Of a stretch of DNA of 64,000 nt, positions 44,701 to 58,426 are shown in pieces. Location: positions 19,244,621 through 19,308,620 of the forward strand of contig CAXIPT010000002.1 in assembly GCA_964030475.1 (NCBI GenBank), in the 5' to 3' direction. Made by a program: the position numbers and the translations under genes. The notes under the pieces are model-generated. The model saw only the letters and a list, made by a program, of their open reading frames with translations. It was not told the DNA's origin and made no database searches. Position 1 is the first letter of the stretch. Every line of letters begins with the position of its first letter. The DNA comes from Tethya wilhelma. Lineage: Eukaryota > Porifera > Demospongiae > Tethyida > Tethyidae.

Positions 44701-47700
44701 ATGGCGGTTGCACAGTTTGCATCGATGAAGCAGGAGCCCCCTGATCCTGACACAGTGCCTCCACCTGACTTCCCCCCACTATTGCAGTCACAGTCCTCTG
44801 AACCTGTGGATCCAGTAGACCTAGAGGAGAGGATAATGGCTCTGTGTGCCAGCAACCCCAAAGGAATCACCGACGAGATTCTAACTCAGGACCAACCGCT
44901 GATAGATACAGCCAAACGATTGAAAGCACTTCAGAGACTATTATCTCAGGTGAGACTGGTGCATGCATGCGATTTAGAGTTTGCCATAACTTTCTTACAT
45001 CCACATTTCGTGCAAAAATTTTCCCCAATGTTTTTTTTCCCTCTGTTGCTATTGCTCAACCTCTCCCATTATCTATCTCTTCATTTCTTTTCACCAACCT
45101 CCATAATCATGTTTTAGCTTCACTCAGTGTAATTCATTTATTGTTTTCACTTGGCCATTCTCAGGGAAAGATTGATCTTCTCAAGCAAGGTTCCACTCTG
45201 GTCTACAGGCTCAAAGCCTTAACTTCCACTCCAAGGTAAGATCCACCCACCTCCACCCTGTGCAAAAAAATGAGAGATGACATCATCGTTATTATTGTGA
45301 GACATTGTGCAATGTTCCCCCTAAGTGTCCAACTTCCTTTCACTGATCTTGAATTTGTGGTGGTTGTTTGAGGTAGTAAGAGATGGTGTCCCTTCAGGTG
45401 AAAAACAATCAAATTAGACAGTTAGATACTTCCCTGTCACTGAAGTATCCATTCACTGGCAGTTCCTGTCCAAAGGACCTCTTTTGTTAATTCACTTTTG
45501 TGTGTATTAACTCTCTAGTTCATGGAACTGTGAACAATGCACCTCCAGTCACATACAATGGTGACCTGATCTGTGTGTTTTGTATTGCATTCCTGTTATG
45601 TTTTGTCTATTGCAGTAAGACGAAAGGTTTCGAAAGGGAGGAGAGACTCGTTTATCAAATCATCGAAGATGCTGGTAACAAGGGCATTTGGATTCGAGAT
45701 CTCCGTATCAAATCAAACCTCATGCAAGCCCAGCTAGCACGAACCCTCAAGACTCTGGAGAGCAAGAAACTCGTCAAGTCTGTGAAGAGCGTTCAAGCGG
45801 CAAAGAGACGACTCTACATGTTGTACGATTTGACTCCCGATGAGTCAATCACGGGTGGAGCATGGTACAGTGACCAGGACTTTGAGAGCGAATTTGTCGA
45901 AGTGCTCAATCAACATTGTTTGAAATTCCTCCAGCAAAAGGTGAGGACTGTGTGTGTGTTGGCTATAACATCACCATATATATACACCTGAGCACACAAT
46001 GCTACTCGAATGATGTTTGTTTAGAATCTTGTGATCAATTAAAGTTTGTCGGAAGCTCTCCCATCCTTGTTGCATGTGGCCCAGCTTCTTTTCAGTGCCC
46101 TGTATTCCAGTGTACACCACAACAATGCCCCATTGCCAAGTATGTACATTTGGTCACTGGCTACTGGTGGTGTGTGTAAATAGTTTCAGCTTGACCTCAT
46201 AGAATGTATGTACTCTATAGTTGAAGGGGGGGGGGAATGTGAGCTGGTACTGTAGCCCATAGTTTAACTGAAAGTGTATACTTTTGGGTTCATTTTTATA
46301 GGTACAATATTTATGTTTCATTAAGCTCTTTCCTCCTTCACCAACCCCCTTTCATCGTTACAATCTTGTGTTGAAAATCTCTGTACACCTAGTCCTTGAT
46401 CCAACACCTATAGTAGCTTATTTGTGCCTTGCCCTCTTTGGCCCCTGTACTTAGTTTCATAATTAGTTGCCCCCCACCTTTCACTGCAGGCCTTCAAAGC
46501 TGAAGCCACCCACAAGGATCCCATCTCCAGGAAGAGTGCCTCCTACTCCTTGCCTGGTGACGTTTGCAAGTTTATTACGGAGTTGGGAATCAGCAAGGTT
46601 TGTTGTGCACATGTATGTGTGCATGTGGTGTGTATTACTGTACAAGTGCTCTCACCACTGCCCAGGTATCTCAGGGAGTAATACTTGAGGTTGGGTATTG
46701 GTTAGAGCAAGTTCATGTTTACTTGCATCGATTTTACTTGACGTGCTGTATGTTTTGTTGCTTGGGTTTTGTGAGGCAGTTGTTCACCCATTGAGCTGGT
46801 CCTGTCACCTTTGTGTTGCGCCACAGGCTGAGGTGTTGATGCAATGGAATGTTATCTCAAGGATGACAATCAGATTACAGCATTATCACCTCACAACTGT
46901 AGGTGTTGAGTACACCTTGTATTAGTAGCTAGGTATACACCAGACAGCTATATACTGTTTATGATTTAAATGCTGAGCTAGGTGTGGTAGTCATTTTGTT
47001 TGTCTCTTACAACACGAGTGGCAACTCCAGTGTCAAATGGGAACATACTTGCATCCATGAATCAAATCTGAGATCTGAGACGAAATAAAAAGTGCTTCTC
47101 TAAATCCTTTGCTTCAAGACAGTTAATTTCCATTAATTATTTGGTCATGCGGACACTAGAGATACAGTAGAGCATGGATTTTGAAAATGGATTGAATCAG
47201 TCTGTGCTTGGCTGTATCAGACAAGTAACTTAATGTCTTTTAAATTGTACCAGTCAGACTGACACCAATAATGGCTTGTTCAAGATTTCCAATCTTGAAC
47301 TAACACTTCTGTTATCATATTAAGTTCCTAGTTGACTGTCTGTCACCATGAGTCACTCCACTCTCCTCTCTAGCTAGCTATACCTCTGGGAGTATCAGCT
47401 CAATAGTAGTAGTAGTCTGGTGTAGCCTAGCCACAGCTGGTTGAGCATTGATTGGCCAATTGATCCTACTGTCAGGGGGAGGGGTCTGGGTACAAGGCTG
47501 TCTGTTATGCACACACACCCTCATTCATTCACTCAGACATTATTATACGTACTTGCCCCTCCAGGTCCGTCTGACAGTGGAGAACATCGAGACCATTCTC
47601 AACACTCTCCTCTACGATGGTCGTGCCGAGGTGACTGTGGTAGCCAGCCAGAGTGAAGACGGGGAAGAAGAGCTGCAGAGGCTGTACAGAGCCACCAAAC

Positions 47701-48012
47701 CTTTGGTGCAGGACACTGGCTTCAGTAGAGTACCTTGTGGAGTGTGCTCTGTAAGTTGAGCTATGAACTTTTGCTTGTGATGATTTTTGTGTGTGCTTCT
47801 GTGGTAATATGGATGCCAGGTATATTGCATGTCTTCACCACATCAATTATGTGTGGAGGTCATTTTTTGCACCACTAAAGCTACATATGCACAGAGTCAA
47901 TGAGTTCCTATGTGTCAATAGATAGTGATTGTTTGTTTGGTTGATTGGCAATTGCCAAGGTACAAATTGATAGTGGTAGTAGAATGCTCATTGTTGTTGA
48001 GAACATCTGCCC

Positions 48013-48088
<76 letters not shown>

Positions 48089-49256
48089 NATCTCATCTCC
48101 AGACTCCTTTGTGCACTTCACTCACCATCTTGATTCTTTGTTAGCTGATAACTGAAAGTTTGATAAAGGAAGATAATACAAGAGTGGTTTCCTAGAATAT
48201 TATGGTATATACCTCCACTATTGTTCTCCTAGCTATATATGTCCCTGAGTGTGTGGAAGTTGCACTGGAAGTTTACCTGTCTAAATGAGCCATACACACA
48301 GTCCATTTCAATAGGCAATATTATTGTACACCTGTCCAAAGGTATTTGGTTGTGTGTGTTTATTGGCTAGCCTTTACAACATGAATGCAACACAAAGCTA
48401 CACCAGGCATTCTTTGTTTCATAGATGCACCATTGATGTTGCCTTATACCAGCTACTCTATCTTGGAGCATATCAGTTGTTGTGTAGTAACCCCAAACCT
48501 TCCACAGACCACATTGTAGAGATTGGTGCTTCTCTGACCAGTAATTTGTTTGTTCTTATCTTTTCCCAATGGTATGTTTACTGGCCCTTATCTGCTGCCC
48601 TCTCCATCAAAGTGCAAGTGCCTGGAGATTGATAATCCATACAGTAGATTTCTCAGGAAGTGTTGAAGCTAGTTAGAATTGTTTATACAGTAATAATTAT
48701 TATTGCTATAATAATAATATGACTTTTAGTGTGGAGGTGAAAGCTTATTATAGCTTGGTGGAGTGATGATGATAGAAGATAAAATGAATTCATGGGCAGT
48801 TCCAGCTAGAGGTGTTGAAATGTCTTTGGTGATTGTGACCTTTAGGTGCATACAGAGGAAGTACTGTTTTTATCTGTTCTTTTTGGCAGTGGATTGGTGT
48901 GGGGGCAATGGTCTCATGGCAACAAGGAAGCTCTTCTATGGAGGGACACTAATTTAGATGTTTAGATTGGTTCGCCCACTCTATGATGTAATAATTGCTG
49001 TGTGTTCTGCAGATGAGTCGTGTTTGTGTCTCCATTGCATGAGCAAAAACAAAAAGTGAAGCCGTTAGCGGTTTCACTGTTGTATATCTTGTACAACATT
49101 TCACACAAATTCTGTGTACTTCTCTTGTCTTTCTTCTTAAGTAAACATTACATCAACACTTGTTCCCTTCCTCTTCAGGTGATAGACCAGTGCTGTGATG
49201 ACGGAGCTGTTTCCCCCTCCAAGTGTGTCTACATGAAGGATTGGCTCAAGTTCTAG
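44701..49256 (+). CDS. POLR3F: RNA polymerase III subunit RPC6
   Basis: RPC39/RPC6 belongs to the Pol III RPC3-RPC6-RPC7 subcomplex that contacts TFIIIB and helps open promoters. Six exons (44701-44949, 45165-45235, 45616-45940, 46490-46597, 47565-47750, 49179-49256) give 338 residues, against 316 in human. Winged-helix domains are visible in the N-terminal half, and YQIIEDAGNKGIWIRDLRIK, LESKKLVKSVKSVQAAKR and GGAWYSDQDFESEFVEVLNQ are near-identical to the human protein. The C-terminal PCGVCSVIDQCC with SPSKCVYMKDWLKF carries the cysteines of the family's iron-sulfur/zinc cluster. The N-terminal 25 residues are unique to this species. Intron 5 is 1.4 kb with a long (GT)n. Confidence 0.94.
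48014..48089. repeat. (GT)n microsatellite with an assembly N
   Basis: About 37 GT units in POLR3F intron 5. The single N at 48089 suggests the true length was not resolved. Confidence 0.95.
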
Positions 49257-50194
49257 ATTCCTTGCAATCGGATCACCGTCTGGTGCTTGCCTGCTGAGAG
49301 CCATCTCTCGTTTCAACTCGGACAAACACAGATTGATTCTCCCCACTCAACACTACGAGCCCTACCATCCCACAACACTGATTACTTTCCAAAATGTATG
49401 TAGTGTGCATTTGCTAGTGTACATAATGTCATTATCATACAAGTGTTGAGTACATTGTAAGCTTTTGATGGGAACCAAGTGTAGCTTTCTTTTCACTAAT
49501 TCACGTTTCCTAAATTGTTCTGTGTTAAAAATTTGTAGCCTTGTAGAAAAGTAAGTTGTCAAAGTGAACAGGTATCCTTTTCCTCCTTGCCTTTGCTTCC
49601 TTAGTGTCATTGCACAGATGTGCTCAGAGACAATTTACATAAGTGTGGTATTGCCAGTGTTTGATAACCCTCTGTCACCTTATCTCACTAGACAGCAGGC
49701 CTTGTCATAACAGTCCACCACAAGTTCACCATCTGCCCTTGCATGGCCAGATATGGCAGATAACTATTGAGACAATTAGTGAATGGTTTCCATGGTAACC
49801 AGTGACCTTGCATCTTCACTCTGGTTTTTTGAGCTGGTTATGTAATATGTTGGTCAAGTCAAATGACTCCATTATTTACACAATACAGGAAGAAAAATCC
49901 CAATATTGGAGTGTGTGGGTGCCTGGTGTGTACCAGGTGTTTGAGAACGTGATAACATTGGAATTATGTACTGAGCATAATACTACTATCATAAAATCTG
50001 TGTTTAGGCCTATACTTGGTAGTCTAGTGTTCAAGGATTCTATGTAGCTTTTTCCAACCATCTATGGTTCTATATATATAGCTGTTCAAATGTGTATTTG
50101 AACTGGAGGTTGTTAGCTCTGAGCTCCTGCATGTTAGTGACTGTTCCTTGTTAATGATTTCCTCTAAAATAATTATTGTTTTTCTAGAAGTACG

Positions 50195-50278
50195 CTTCCA
50201 ACTGCTTTCTAGTTTCTTATAATTACTTGAGCTAATAATAAGCAGCTTCCAACTACTTTCTAGTTTCTTATAATTGCT
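50195..50278 (+). repeat. Imperfect direct repeat, period 50 bp
   Basis: A 34-bp block starting CTTCCAACT and ending TATAATTACTT (50195-50228) recurs with two changes at 50245-50278. Confidence 0.85.
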
Positions 50279-51707
50279 TATGCAATGCTTATTAGCTTGG
50301 TTGTTCACTGATAGTAAAATAAATTTCATGCTCTTGTGTTTGGTAACTTTGTTATGACATGTACTGGAGCATTTCCTGTAGGTTTTTAAGCTGGGCAGGG
50401 GTGTTGCTAGCAATATTGCATGGTCACTGTGTCCTGGTAGGGAATGAGCTATGTCCCTCTTCAGTATTGTGCAAGGAGTAGTTTTGATCATTATTCATAA
50501 TTATTGCAATCACCATGCAGGATGTGATCTGTCTTTATTGTGATTTTGTGCAACCCCCAACACCAGTGTTTAGAAGCTTCAGCTGGAATGTTTGATAGCC
50601 TCATTCCATACTAGTTCCTAATGATTTCATCGCTACATTACAGCTGGTAAGGTCTGTGTATACAAGTACTCTTTCCAATCTCAAAGTACCTTCTCCTCCA
50701 GGCCTGCTAAGTAGCTAGCTCTCGATTCAGTTTGTATAGCTGTAGTCTCTTGTGAGTTCTGGCTACACATTGGTAGTAAGCCGATAATCTCGTGAGAGTG
50801 ATGGTGAGCGTCTTGTGGTTGGTCCACACACAATGCCCATTGCCCTATATGTACTTTCTCAGTCCCTTGCTAAATTTATACTGTTTGTGTAAGCCCTTCA
50901 TGGAAGAGGTGATGTGGTTTGATTTTGTTTAGTTTGAGCTGATATTCATCTAGCTGTTCAAGAGGCTGACAATGGAGGATGCTCTGAGCTAGCTAACCAC
51001 TGTTTTTGTTTGGTTGTAAAACAACTGAAGTGTGATGTTTACATGTGTCCAAGTACATTGTTGATCTGTTGCCTGGTTCTTGTTGTCCTATATAGCTGTA
51101 CTAACTCCTGTTTTGTTAGCACCCTATGGGGTCAGTTAGTGTTTTTGTTCATTATAATGTTGTTAACAAGTCCAGGTGGTGGCAAAGCTCCCAGGAACAC
51201 TTCATTGTCCCTAGGTGTTAAGGTGTGCAGTGAGAAAGTTTTTGCTTTAGTGCTAATAAACGCTTTCATGCTTGGGCCTCTTATTTTTGTGCAGCTGCAC
51301 ATCCCATGTGATATGCTGCGAGTCTCTCCTTCATTGTCTTTGTGATTGATCGTGAATGTTGGGTAGCTTTTATGACGAATTGTCCAATTTGTTGTCTGCC
51401 TTTTGGAAATGAATGGCTAGTTGAATGTACACTGTTGATCAAAGTCAAATATTCAGCGATAATATGTTATTTTCAAACTTGGAAATTGTCCTTCAATTAA
51501 AGTTTGTAAACTTGTCATGCTGCTGCTAGGATCGCAGTCTCTGTGTTGTGTTGGTGGTCAGGTTCAATTTCAGTATGGCATGTACTGGGACATAGGAGTT
51601 GTATATTTTGTGGGATTTCAGTGTGTAATTTTAGACTTAATATATATTCCACTGGATTTGGTTTTAAATCAGTCCCAAGAAAAGTATACTTTAAGTCAGC
51701 TCTTTCC

Positions 51708-51709
<2 letters not shown>

Positions 51710-51745
<36 letters not shown>
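51710..51745. repeat. (GT)n microsatellite
   Basis: About 17 GT units in the gene-free stretch. Confidence 0.95.
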
Positions 51746-51746
<1 letters not shown>

Positions 51747-53850
51747 AAGCCATTAATTCTTACAAGTTGACCATCAGAATGACCATGCAATGGTTAACAG
51801 CTAGGCATTTGAATCTTTGAACACTCTTTGTACTGCTGTATCACCTACTTATAGCTATGTGCGTTGTGAGTGCTTGGCAGCTTTAATAGACTTAGTGGTC
51901 AGCTATAGCTTGGTCACTACATTGGCAGCGGTCTACTACTAAGCCCTCCTTCTCAAGCCATGCAAGTGTACCACAAAAGATCTAGGTTACTACACGTATG
52001 CACTGATGGGTGTCTCCAGTGCCCACATAGACTATGAGACTAGCTTGTTGTAGGTATATACACTCTGGCTGGGGGGATGCTCCTTCAATTCACCAGGCCC
52101 ATATCCTGTTGAAAGAAAGAAAGAAATATTTGTGTGTTTGTGTCAGGCCACTCTGTAGATAGCCATGTGACAGTATAGAGACTGAGTTTATTTATATCGC
52201 TGTTGTTAGGTATAGGTTAGAACTCCTACGTGACAGTAGCTGTGAAACACATGTTATTGCCATGTGCTCTCGTACGTGTGTGGTACGCACTCTCTGGTGA
52301 TATTAAATTCATGTAATCATGTGAAGACTTTTAATATAGTTTTGTGCAATGCAATTTGATATTCATAAGGATACAAGCACCAACTATTAATGACCTATGG
52401 CATATTATTATACCCTGCATGTTGACATGTTGGAGCTGCTAGGTTTTTTCCTACAAGTTTCCAGTTTGTAATGTGTAATGTTCTATTGTCCAGTCTAGCC
52501 ACTTGGCCTCCATGGTTCTAGGTTATATATATTCCATTGAATTGTCATTGTAACAATGACCACAAGGTCATGAATGTTGATTGTTCATTTCATGCAGTAG
52601 AGCTAAAGCTAGAGGCTGCATGGTTTAGCTACCTCCATCTTATCAGCAGCTGTAGTTATGTGTAAGTTTGAGTGTGCACTTGCAACTCTCAAGAGTACTT
52701 GGTGTTTTTTTTGAGATTGTGTTTTTTTAGAGACACAAATCATTATTAATTGGCCCTTATATCAAGAGGTCCACTTTCCCAGACTGTTTGTGTGTTTGTG
52801 TAGGTCATGCAGCCATAAGTATTGTCTAAAGTAGGAGGTTAATTAAGCTGTCTACTTAATTCAGTGGTGGAGCTTAAAGTTAGTTGACAATTGCTGGCAC
52901 TTGTATGTCTCCTTGTGTAGGCAGTTCTTGGCTCTGGGGGTAACCTGGGGCTATGTATGAACAATACCACTTCTATACTATCCCATTATGTGGCATGTAG
53001 TGGTGTTTATATTGAAGCTGAACAGTGTAATACATGCTCACCCACTCCTGTATAGGTGGTATAGTCTCTTGTGCTATTTTAGTATGCTGGCATCTGTCTG
53101 AGTGGGGGTGCGATGTCATTAATTGCATTGGAAGAATGCTGCATTGCACAATACCATGTACTGTGTTTGGTTGATTTATACCATGTGCATGCTTGGTTGA
53201 CCTTTCACCAAAACTGGCTTCAATTCTGTTCTGATTATTGAATATTTAAAAGTTAAAAGTTGTGTTGTTTTTTATCCACTAAAAATAATTATTACTGTCC
53301 AACACGAAAGTTGTTGATCAGTACAAAATGTCTTTGAAAAGTTTTTTTTGTTGTTGTTGTTTCAGATAATAATATACGCTCTTGATAAATGATTGGATAT
53401 AATACAAATTTCTCAATAACAAAAAAAAAAACATAACGTTGGTCCTTTCTTTAAAGCATGTCCGTGTTTCAGTGAAGTAACAGAAAGTCAAAGTACTATA
53501 ATCGAAAATTGTAAGTCCAGTAAGTGTAACAACAATAGTTCTCAAAAGTCTTTTAAAAAAGAGAGACAAAGTAAAGAATAGTGAAATATCAGATCATAAA
53601 CAAAATTTGAATTGATAAATATACCAAGTGAAAATTGCACAAAGACAAACTGAACAGAGATACTGATACATGAACAACACATAATTTGAATACACATTTG
53701 ATAGATATTTGAGAGTATGAAGGAAGGTGGGGAGAGGGAGAGCAGTTGTGTTCAAAGTGGTGTTTGTTATTGTCGGTCTGTGTGTAGTAGTGTGTATCAA
53801 TTGACTCCTAAGCTCAGACACTTAGTCAACTATCAACAACAACTGTAGTT

Positions 53851-55330
53851 TCAGCGCCTCAAAGGAGTGCTCTTCAGTTGGGCCAAACGCTTTCGTAGTT
53901 TTGTTTCACGTTTCTTCTCCAATTCCAATTCAAGATCCATTTCTTCTTCACGCTCTCTGATCTGCCTGATATACTCGGCGGCTTTCCGTAGGATGGTCAC
54001 CTTGGGTGCTCTTTGGTTGTCCTCAAGCTCAGGAATCTGTCCACGCAACACTTGAAAGCTGTACTTCAAATCATTCCTGCGCTTTCTCTCGAGAATGTTG
54101 TGCGATGCTCTTCTCTGTTCGTCATCTGATTCAGTACCTTCGAAGTTGGAGGATCCAGCTGAGCTGAGTCTCTGGAGACGTTTAGCGTGGTACTTGCGTT
54201 TCTTCGAGGGAGAGGAGGGGGTGGGAGATGTGTGACGAGAGCAGGGTGCCGACATCGATACGAGTCGCTTCCGAGTGTTCATTCTCGTCATCGGTCGTTC
54301 ACTGACTGTCACCACATCAATCTCCTCGTCTGTTTGGTGGTTGAAAAGTGTATAGCATAGTGAATGCAAGGAAATTGACAGTGTGGGTGTAAGTGTAGTA
54401 GCAAAAATTACATTTTCTACTACTTGTTTTCATTAAGTTAAGGGTTTCCTCTGGTCAATGGAGGCACTTGTGCAGGGTCATATCAACCAGGATGCATTAG
54501 GACAATATTACAGAATTTGCCATGAGCTATAAACACATGAGATCAGAATTAAGGGCTTGGCTGCATGGCCCTACTTGAGAAAATTTATCACCTTGCTATA
54601 TAGTATAGTGTGTGAACTCACCTGATTCAGATGAAGTGGCTTGAGGTTGGAATCTTGCTCTGTAACTTGAAGCAGACATGCTTCGAGTTAATGATGTCTT
54701 GTGATTCCCTCTAGTTGACTTCTTCTCAGCATGCCTCTTTGGTTTTGTCTTCACCGCTTTTAAATCTTGAGACAACTCTTCTTGTGGCATGAACAGTTGA
54801 CACGAAGGAAATACATCAACTGGACTAATGCAATCAGCTTGTACGGCAGTGGCTTCTTTCACAGGTGCTGAAGGTGATACTGCTTTGTCTTCGGTGTCCT
54901 CTGTCTCTTCCTTTGGTGGAGGTGGCGAGGGAGCTGGAGTGTAGACTCCATTGCCATTGCGAGGCTCGTACGAAGAGCAGTTCCACATACAGTCTTGGAT
55001 GAGAAAGTTGGCACTGATGTTGTTGTCAGTCGAGAGAGCTTCGTCGTCGCAAGGGATCTGTTCGCTTTTGAAGAGATCGTTCAACAGAGCTTCACCAAAT
55101 TCCTCCAACATATCGTACGAGTACTGACTGCTGGATGGGCTCGACACTGAACTGGAGCTGGTGTGCTCTGGACTGAGTGGAGGGGTTGGTAGCGGCTCTG
55201 ATATCAACTCGTCCACCAGTGTGTGCATGTCGTATGAATCATGCTCACAACCCTCTGGTATCATCTGCAGTAGATTGTGATGATGATGATTGTTGAACTG
55301 CATGTCTTGAAACTCCACTAGGGAGGCCAT
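53851..55330 (-). CDS. MYC: MYC family bHLH-leucine zipper transcription factor
   Basis: MYC dimerises with MAX on CACGTG E-boxes and drives growth genes. Two coding exons (54622-55330 and 53851-54329) give 395 residues. Myc box I carries the phosphodegron LPTPPLSP (Thr49 and Ser53 in the positions of human Thr58 and Ser62). Myc box II is FLIQDCMWNC, though the aromatic-rich residues after it differ. Exon 2 opens with the acidic DEEIDVV motif typical of MYC. The basic region and helix-loop-helix read ASHNILERKRRNDLKYSF, then QIPELEDNQRAPKVTILRKA and a leucine zipper. The intron position between the transactivation and DNA-binding halves matches vertebrate MYC exons 2/3. A 5' UTR exon is expected but not placed. 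Head-to-head with band 4.1. Confidence 0.94.
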
Positions 55331-56293
55331 CCCTATTTAAGTGCCAAAAAAATCATTAAGGAGTTAGACATAAAACTGATATAAATTGAAAAATTATATA
55401 TATTCATACAACATACTCGCAGCTATGATTTGATAAGTAGCCGAGCCTTTGACAGTTACGCAACAAAGGACCGTTGTTCAGATTTTTTCAAAAGTAAGGT
55501 TCACACTCACGACTCTTGAGTGGTGGTGTGACAGTAGATGACAGTTTGTTTAGCAAAAATCAAAGTTTCGCTTGAGAAACTGCCATGTGTAAACTCAAAT
55601 CATCGGTTTTAAAAAATTATTCATCTACAAACCAAAGACAAAAAGCTTTGGTTCTGTGATTCTAGAAAAAGATCAGCTACTATTTTGCTAAAAATTAAAG
55701 TGTCTTGATTCTCTAGCATGACAGCACAACCTATACTTATTAAATGCCAAGCAAAAGATATAACATATAGTTGTAGCTGTACCTTCCAATAGCTGCTTGG
55801 TGTATTTATTTTTGTGAAATCAAGTACCTGAACTTCAAGTAGATTTCTGCTGGTAGGGAATGGCAGCTGCTGCGACAGGTCTTTATATACCAGTCCAAGG
55901 CGAAAGGCGCAAGGCCTGCTCGATCTCTTCTAACAGCAGCGAAAAGGGAAGACAGGAAGCGTCCATTTCGCTTTTATACTACGGGCAGATTGCTTCCTCG
56001 GTTGCACAAGTCGTCGAGGCCAAAGCATGCAAAGAGCTATCGGCTCGGGTGCCCTTCTCGGCCCCCGTCAGCTAGCTCAAGTTCGGGGCCCTGGGGTCAA
56101 GGTAAATTTCCTAATCCAAGTTTGGTAAGGTGTCGTTCCTGTCAATTCGCGATTGCACGCTTATCGCGCGATTTCCTGTTGGGTGGGGTTGTTTTGCAGA
56201 AGAGATATCTCACCTCTGGATCTTGGGTCTCAAATATTTTGACCACGAAGTTCGTGCAATACTACAGTACTACGTCAAAGTCCAAACCTTACA
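55331..56293. promoter_or_regulatory. Divergent region between MYC and band 4.1
   Basis: 963 bp. AT-rich near MYC, with a GATA-type TTTGATAAG near 55430; G+C-rich from 55850 on, near band 4.1. The ORFs in it have no homology and look like 5' UTR sequence. Confidence 0.5.
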
Positions 56294-57529
56294 ATGGATG
56301 GTCAGCAAGATTCCCAGCCTGAAGCGACTGAAGTAGAACCTCAACAGGAAGTTGCAGAGAGTATGGAAAGTCCTGAAACAACAACTGAACAGTCTGCAGC
56401 TGCTGAAAGCCAGACACTAGAAGAGCAGCCGTCCGTTGACACACCCACACAACCAGAAAGCACCGAAGAAACAACTGAGCAAGAGCCAATGGAAGAAGCT
56501 GGTGTTGGAAACGAACCAGAGCCTGAAATTCAACGGCTAGAAGAGCAACCAGCAGCTGAGAGTGAACAGGAACAGGAGCCTGTAGCCAAGAAGAAGAGCA
56601 AGAGTCCTTCTCGTGAGCCAACCAGGAGCCCTTCCCAAGAGCCAAAAGGAAAATCCACCAAAGGAAATGTCGAAGTGAAACTTCTGTTGCTGGATGGAGA
56701 GGAGAAACCTGGATACTTCAAGGTACATTTTTCGCGGTTTACTATAGCACTTACAAATAATTATTTATTTGATAAGTGTTTCGTAAGTGGGTGTTTTGAT
56801 AGTGTAGAGTTTGAAAATATTCACCTACGTTACGTTGAGGTGGGAAGAGCTGATGACACATGCCATGTTTTTCTGTGTCCCTGCAGCGCAAAGTGAAGGG
56901 AGAGGAATTGATTGATGTAGCTCATGATGAGTCCACTACAAGAGAGAAAGACTTCTTCTCACTTTACTACACTGATGACTATGAGAAAAAACACAAAGGA
57001 GAAACTGTCCAACTCACACAGAAGGTAACTTTTTCCTGCCATCTTCCCATACATGAAAATGTGCTAATATGCTAATGCTGAAACGTTGTACCTAACATCC
57101 TAGTTATTAACTATATGTGTTTTTGTGTTTGGTGAAATTGTATGTTGTCTGTGTTGCAACAGTTTCAACCGTGCAGTAGTTAGCACTATACGTGATGATT
57201 GAATCAATGATATGAAGAAGTGTCATCATGTTAATGGTGCAAAGCATAAAGACTCTTCTATCTTGAGGTTTTAGCGGGAATGGCATATAGTATCTCTGGG
57301 GACTGAACACCGTTTGTGCTTTCTAGGAATAAAGAGTGTAGTGTTTCATTGAATCCCTACTTCTGCATTCTTTTTTTATGATATCGTCATTGGGGATCCC
57401 ATTTCATTCCAGCGGTCCATATGTTATTATTGATAATGTTTGTTTGTTTGTTGTGTAGATCTTTTTGGATCCTCTACGACAAGTCAAGTCTCAGCTCTAT
57501 CCTAGTGGTAAGTAAAATACGTTTTTAGA

Positions 57530-57561
<32 letters not shown>

Positions 57562-58380
57562 ATGAGCCTACTTTGCTATGGGTATTATCATTGTTTGTAG
57601 AGCTACTACTGGAAGTGGGAGTTGTGTGTATGTGGGTAGAGAGTGTTGTCCAACTTGGAAACCTAGCTCATCCCCTTGTCTAGCTTTAATAGCTCTCTCC
57701 ATGCATATCCTGTTTGTATGTGTGCTGTTGGCCCTGGAATTTTTTTCATGGCTGCTTACCTGGAATCAATCTGGTGTGTAGTGCCATGATGGTAGTGTAC
57801 TCTCTCTGTCACTATTGTGACATGAATTTGCTATTATCTGAATGCATATTTTATGTAGAAAAACAACAGCAACCATGGATACTTAACTACGGGGTGAAGT
57901 TTTACGTTCCAGATCCTGCCAAGCTGAAAGAGGATTTTTCAAGGTGGGTTTATAATGGTGCATGTGTGGTACATATCCTCTAATAACTATCAAATTCCTA
58001 CAATTGTAAACCTCCCTTTGATAGCTGTCATTCCTCCTACTAAACAAATAGTTTTGGTGGGCTCTGGTTGACCATGTCCAATTGCTCACGTTACCTTGGG
58101 CTCTTCTTGTGAATGAAACGTGATTTCTCCTCAAATCATTCTTTTGGTTTGTAGAACATTTCCTCTCTGCCAATTTGTACACTCCTTGGGTCTGGAGGCA
58201 TGCATGCCCCCCAGAAATTTTTTGAAAATGGATGCCCTGAGATGTGTTTTCTTGCACTCTGAGGGCACCTGGGCTGCTTTGCTGACAGTACTGTCATGGT
58301 GTGGAATCTATCGTCTTGATCTTTGCATACAAACATGCATACATCTCACGTGCATGACTATACTGAGCGCGCACCATGCG

Positions 58381-58426
<46 letters not shown>

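Larger units (their letters stand above)
49257..53850. other. 4.6 kb stretch without recognisable genes
   Basis: No ORF here has homology I recognise, and no exon chain could be built on either strand. The stretch contains an X-box-like GTTTCCATGGTAAC (49786-49799), a 50-bp-period imperfect direct repeat (50195-50278), (GT)n at 51710-51745 and AAAGAAAGAAAG near 52110. It is the only gap of this size in the window. It may hold the long POLR3F 3' UTR, MYC regulatory DNA or a non-coding RNA (inference). Confidence 0.55.

Noticed and set aside
55860..56322. Open frames of 71 and 110 codons before band 4.1
   Set aside because: No homology; they end at or overlap the band 4.1 start in another frame and look like 5' UTR.
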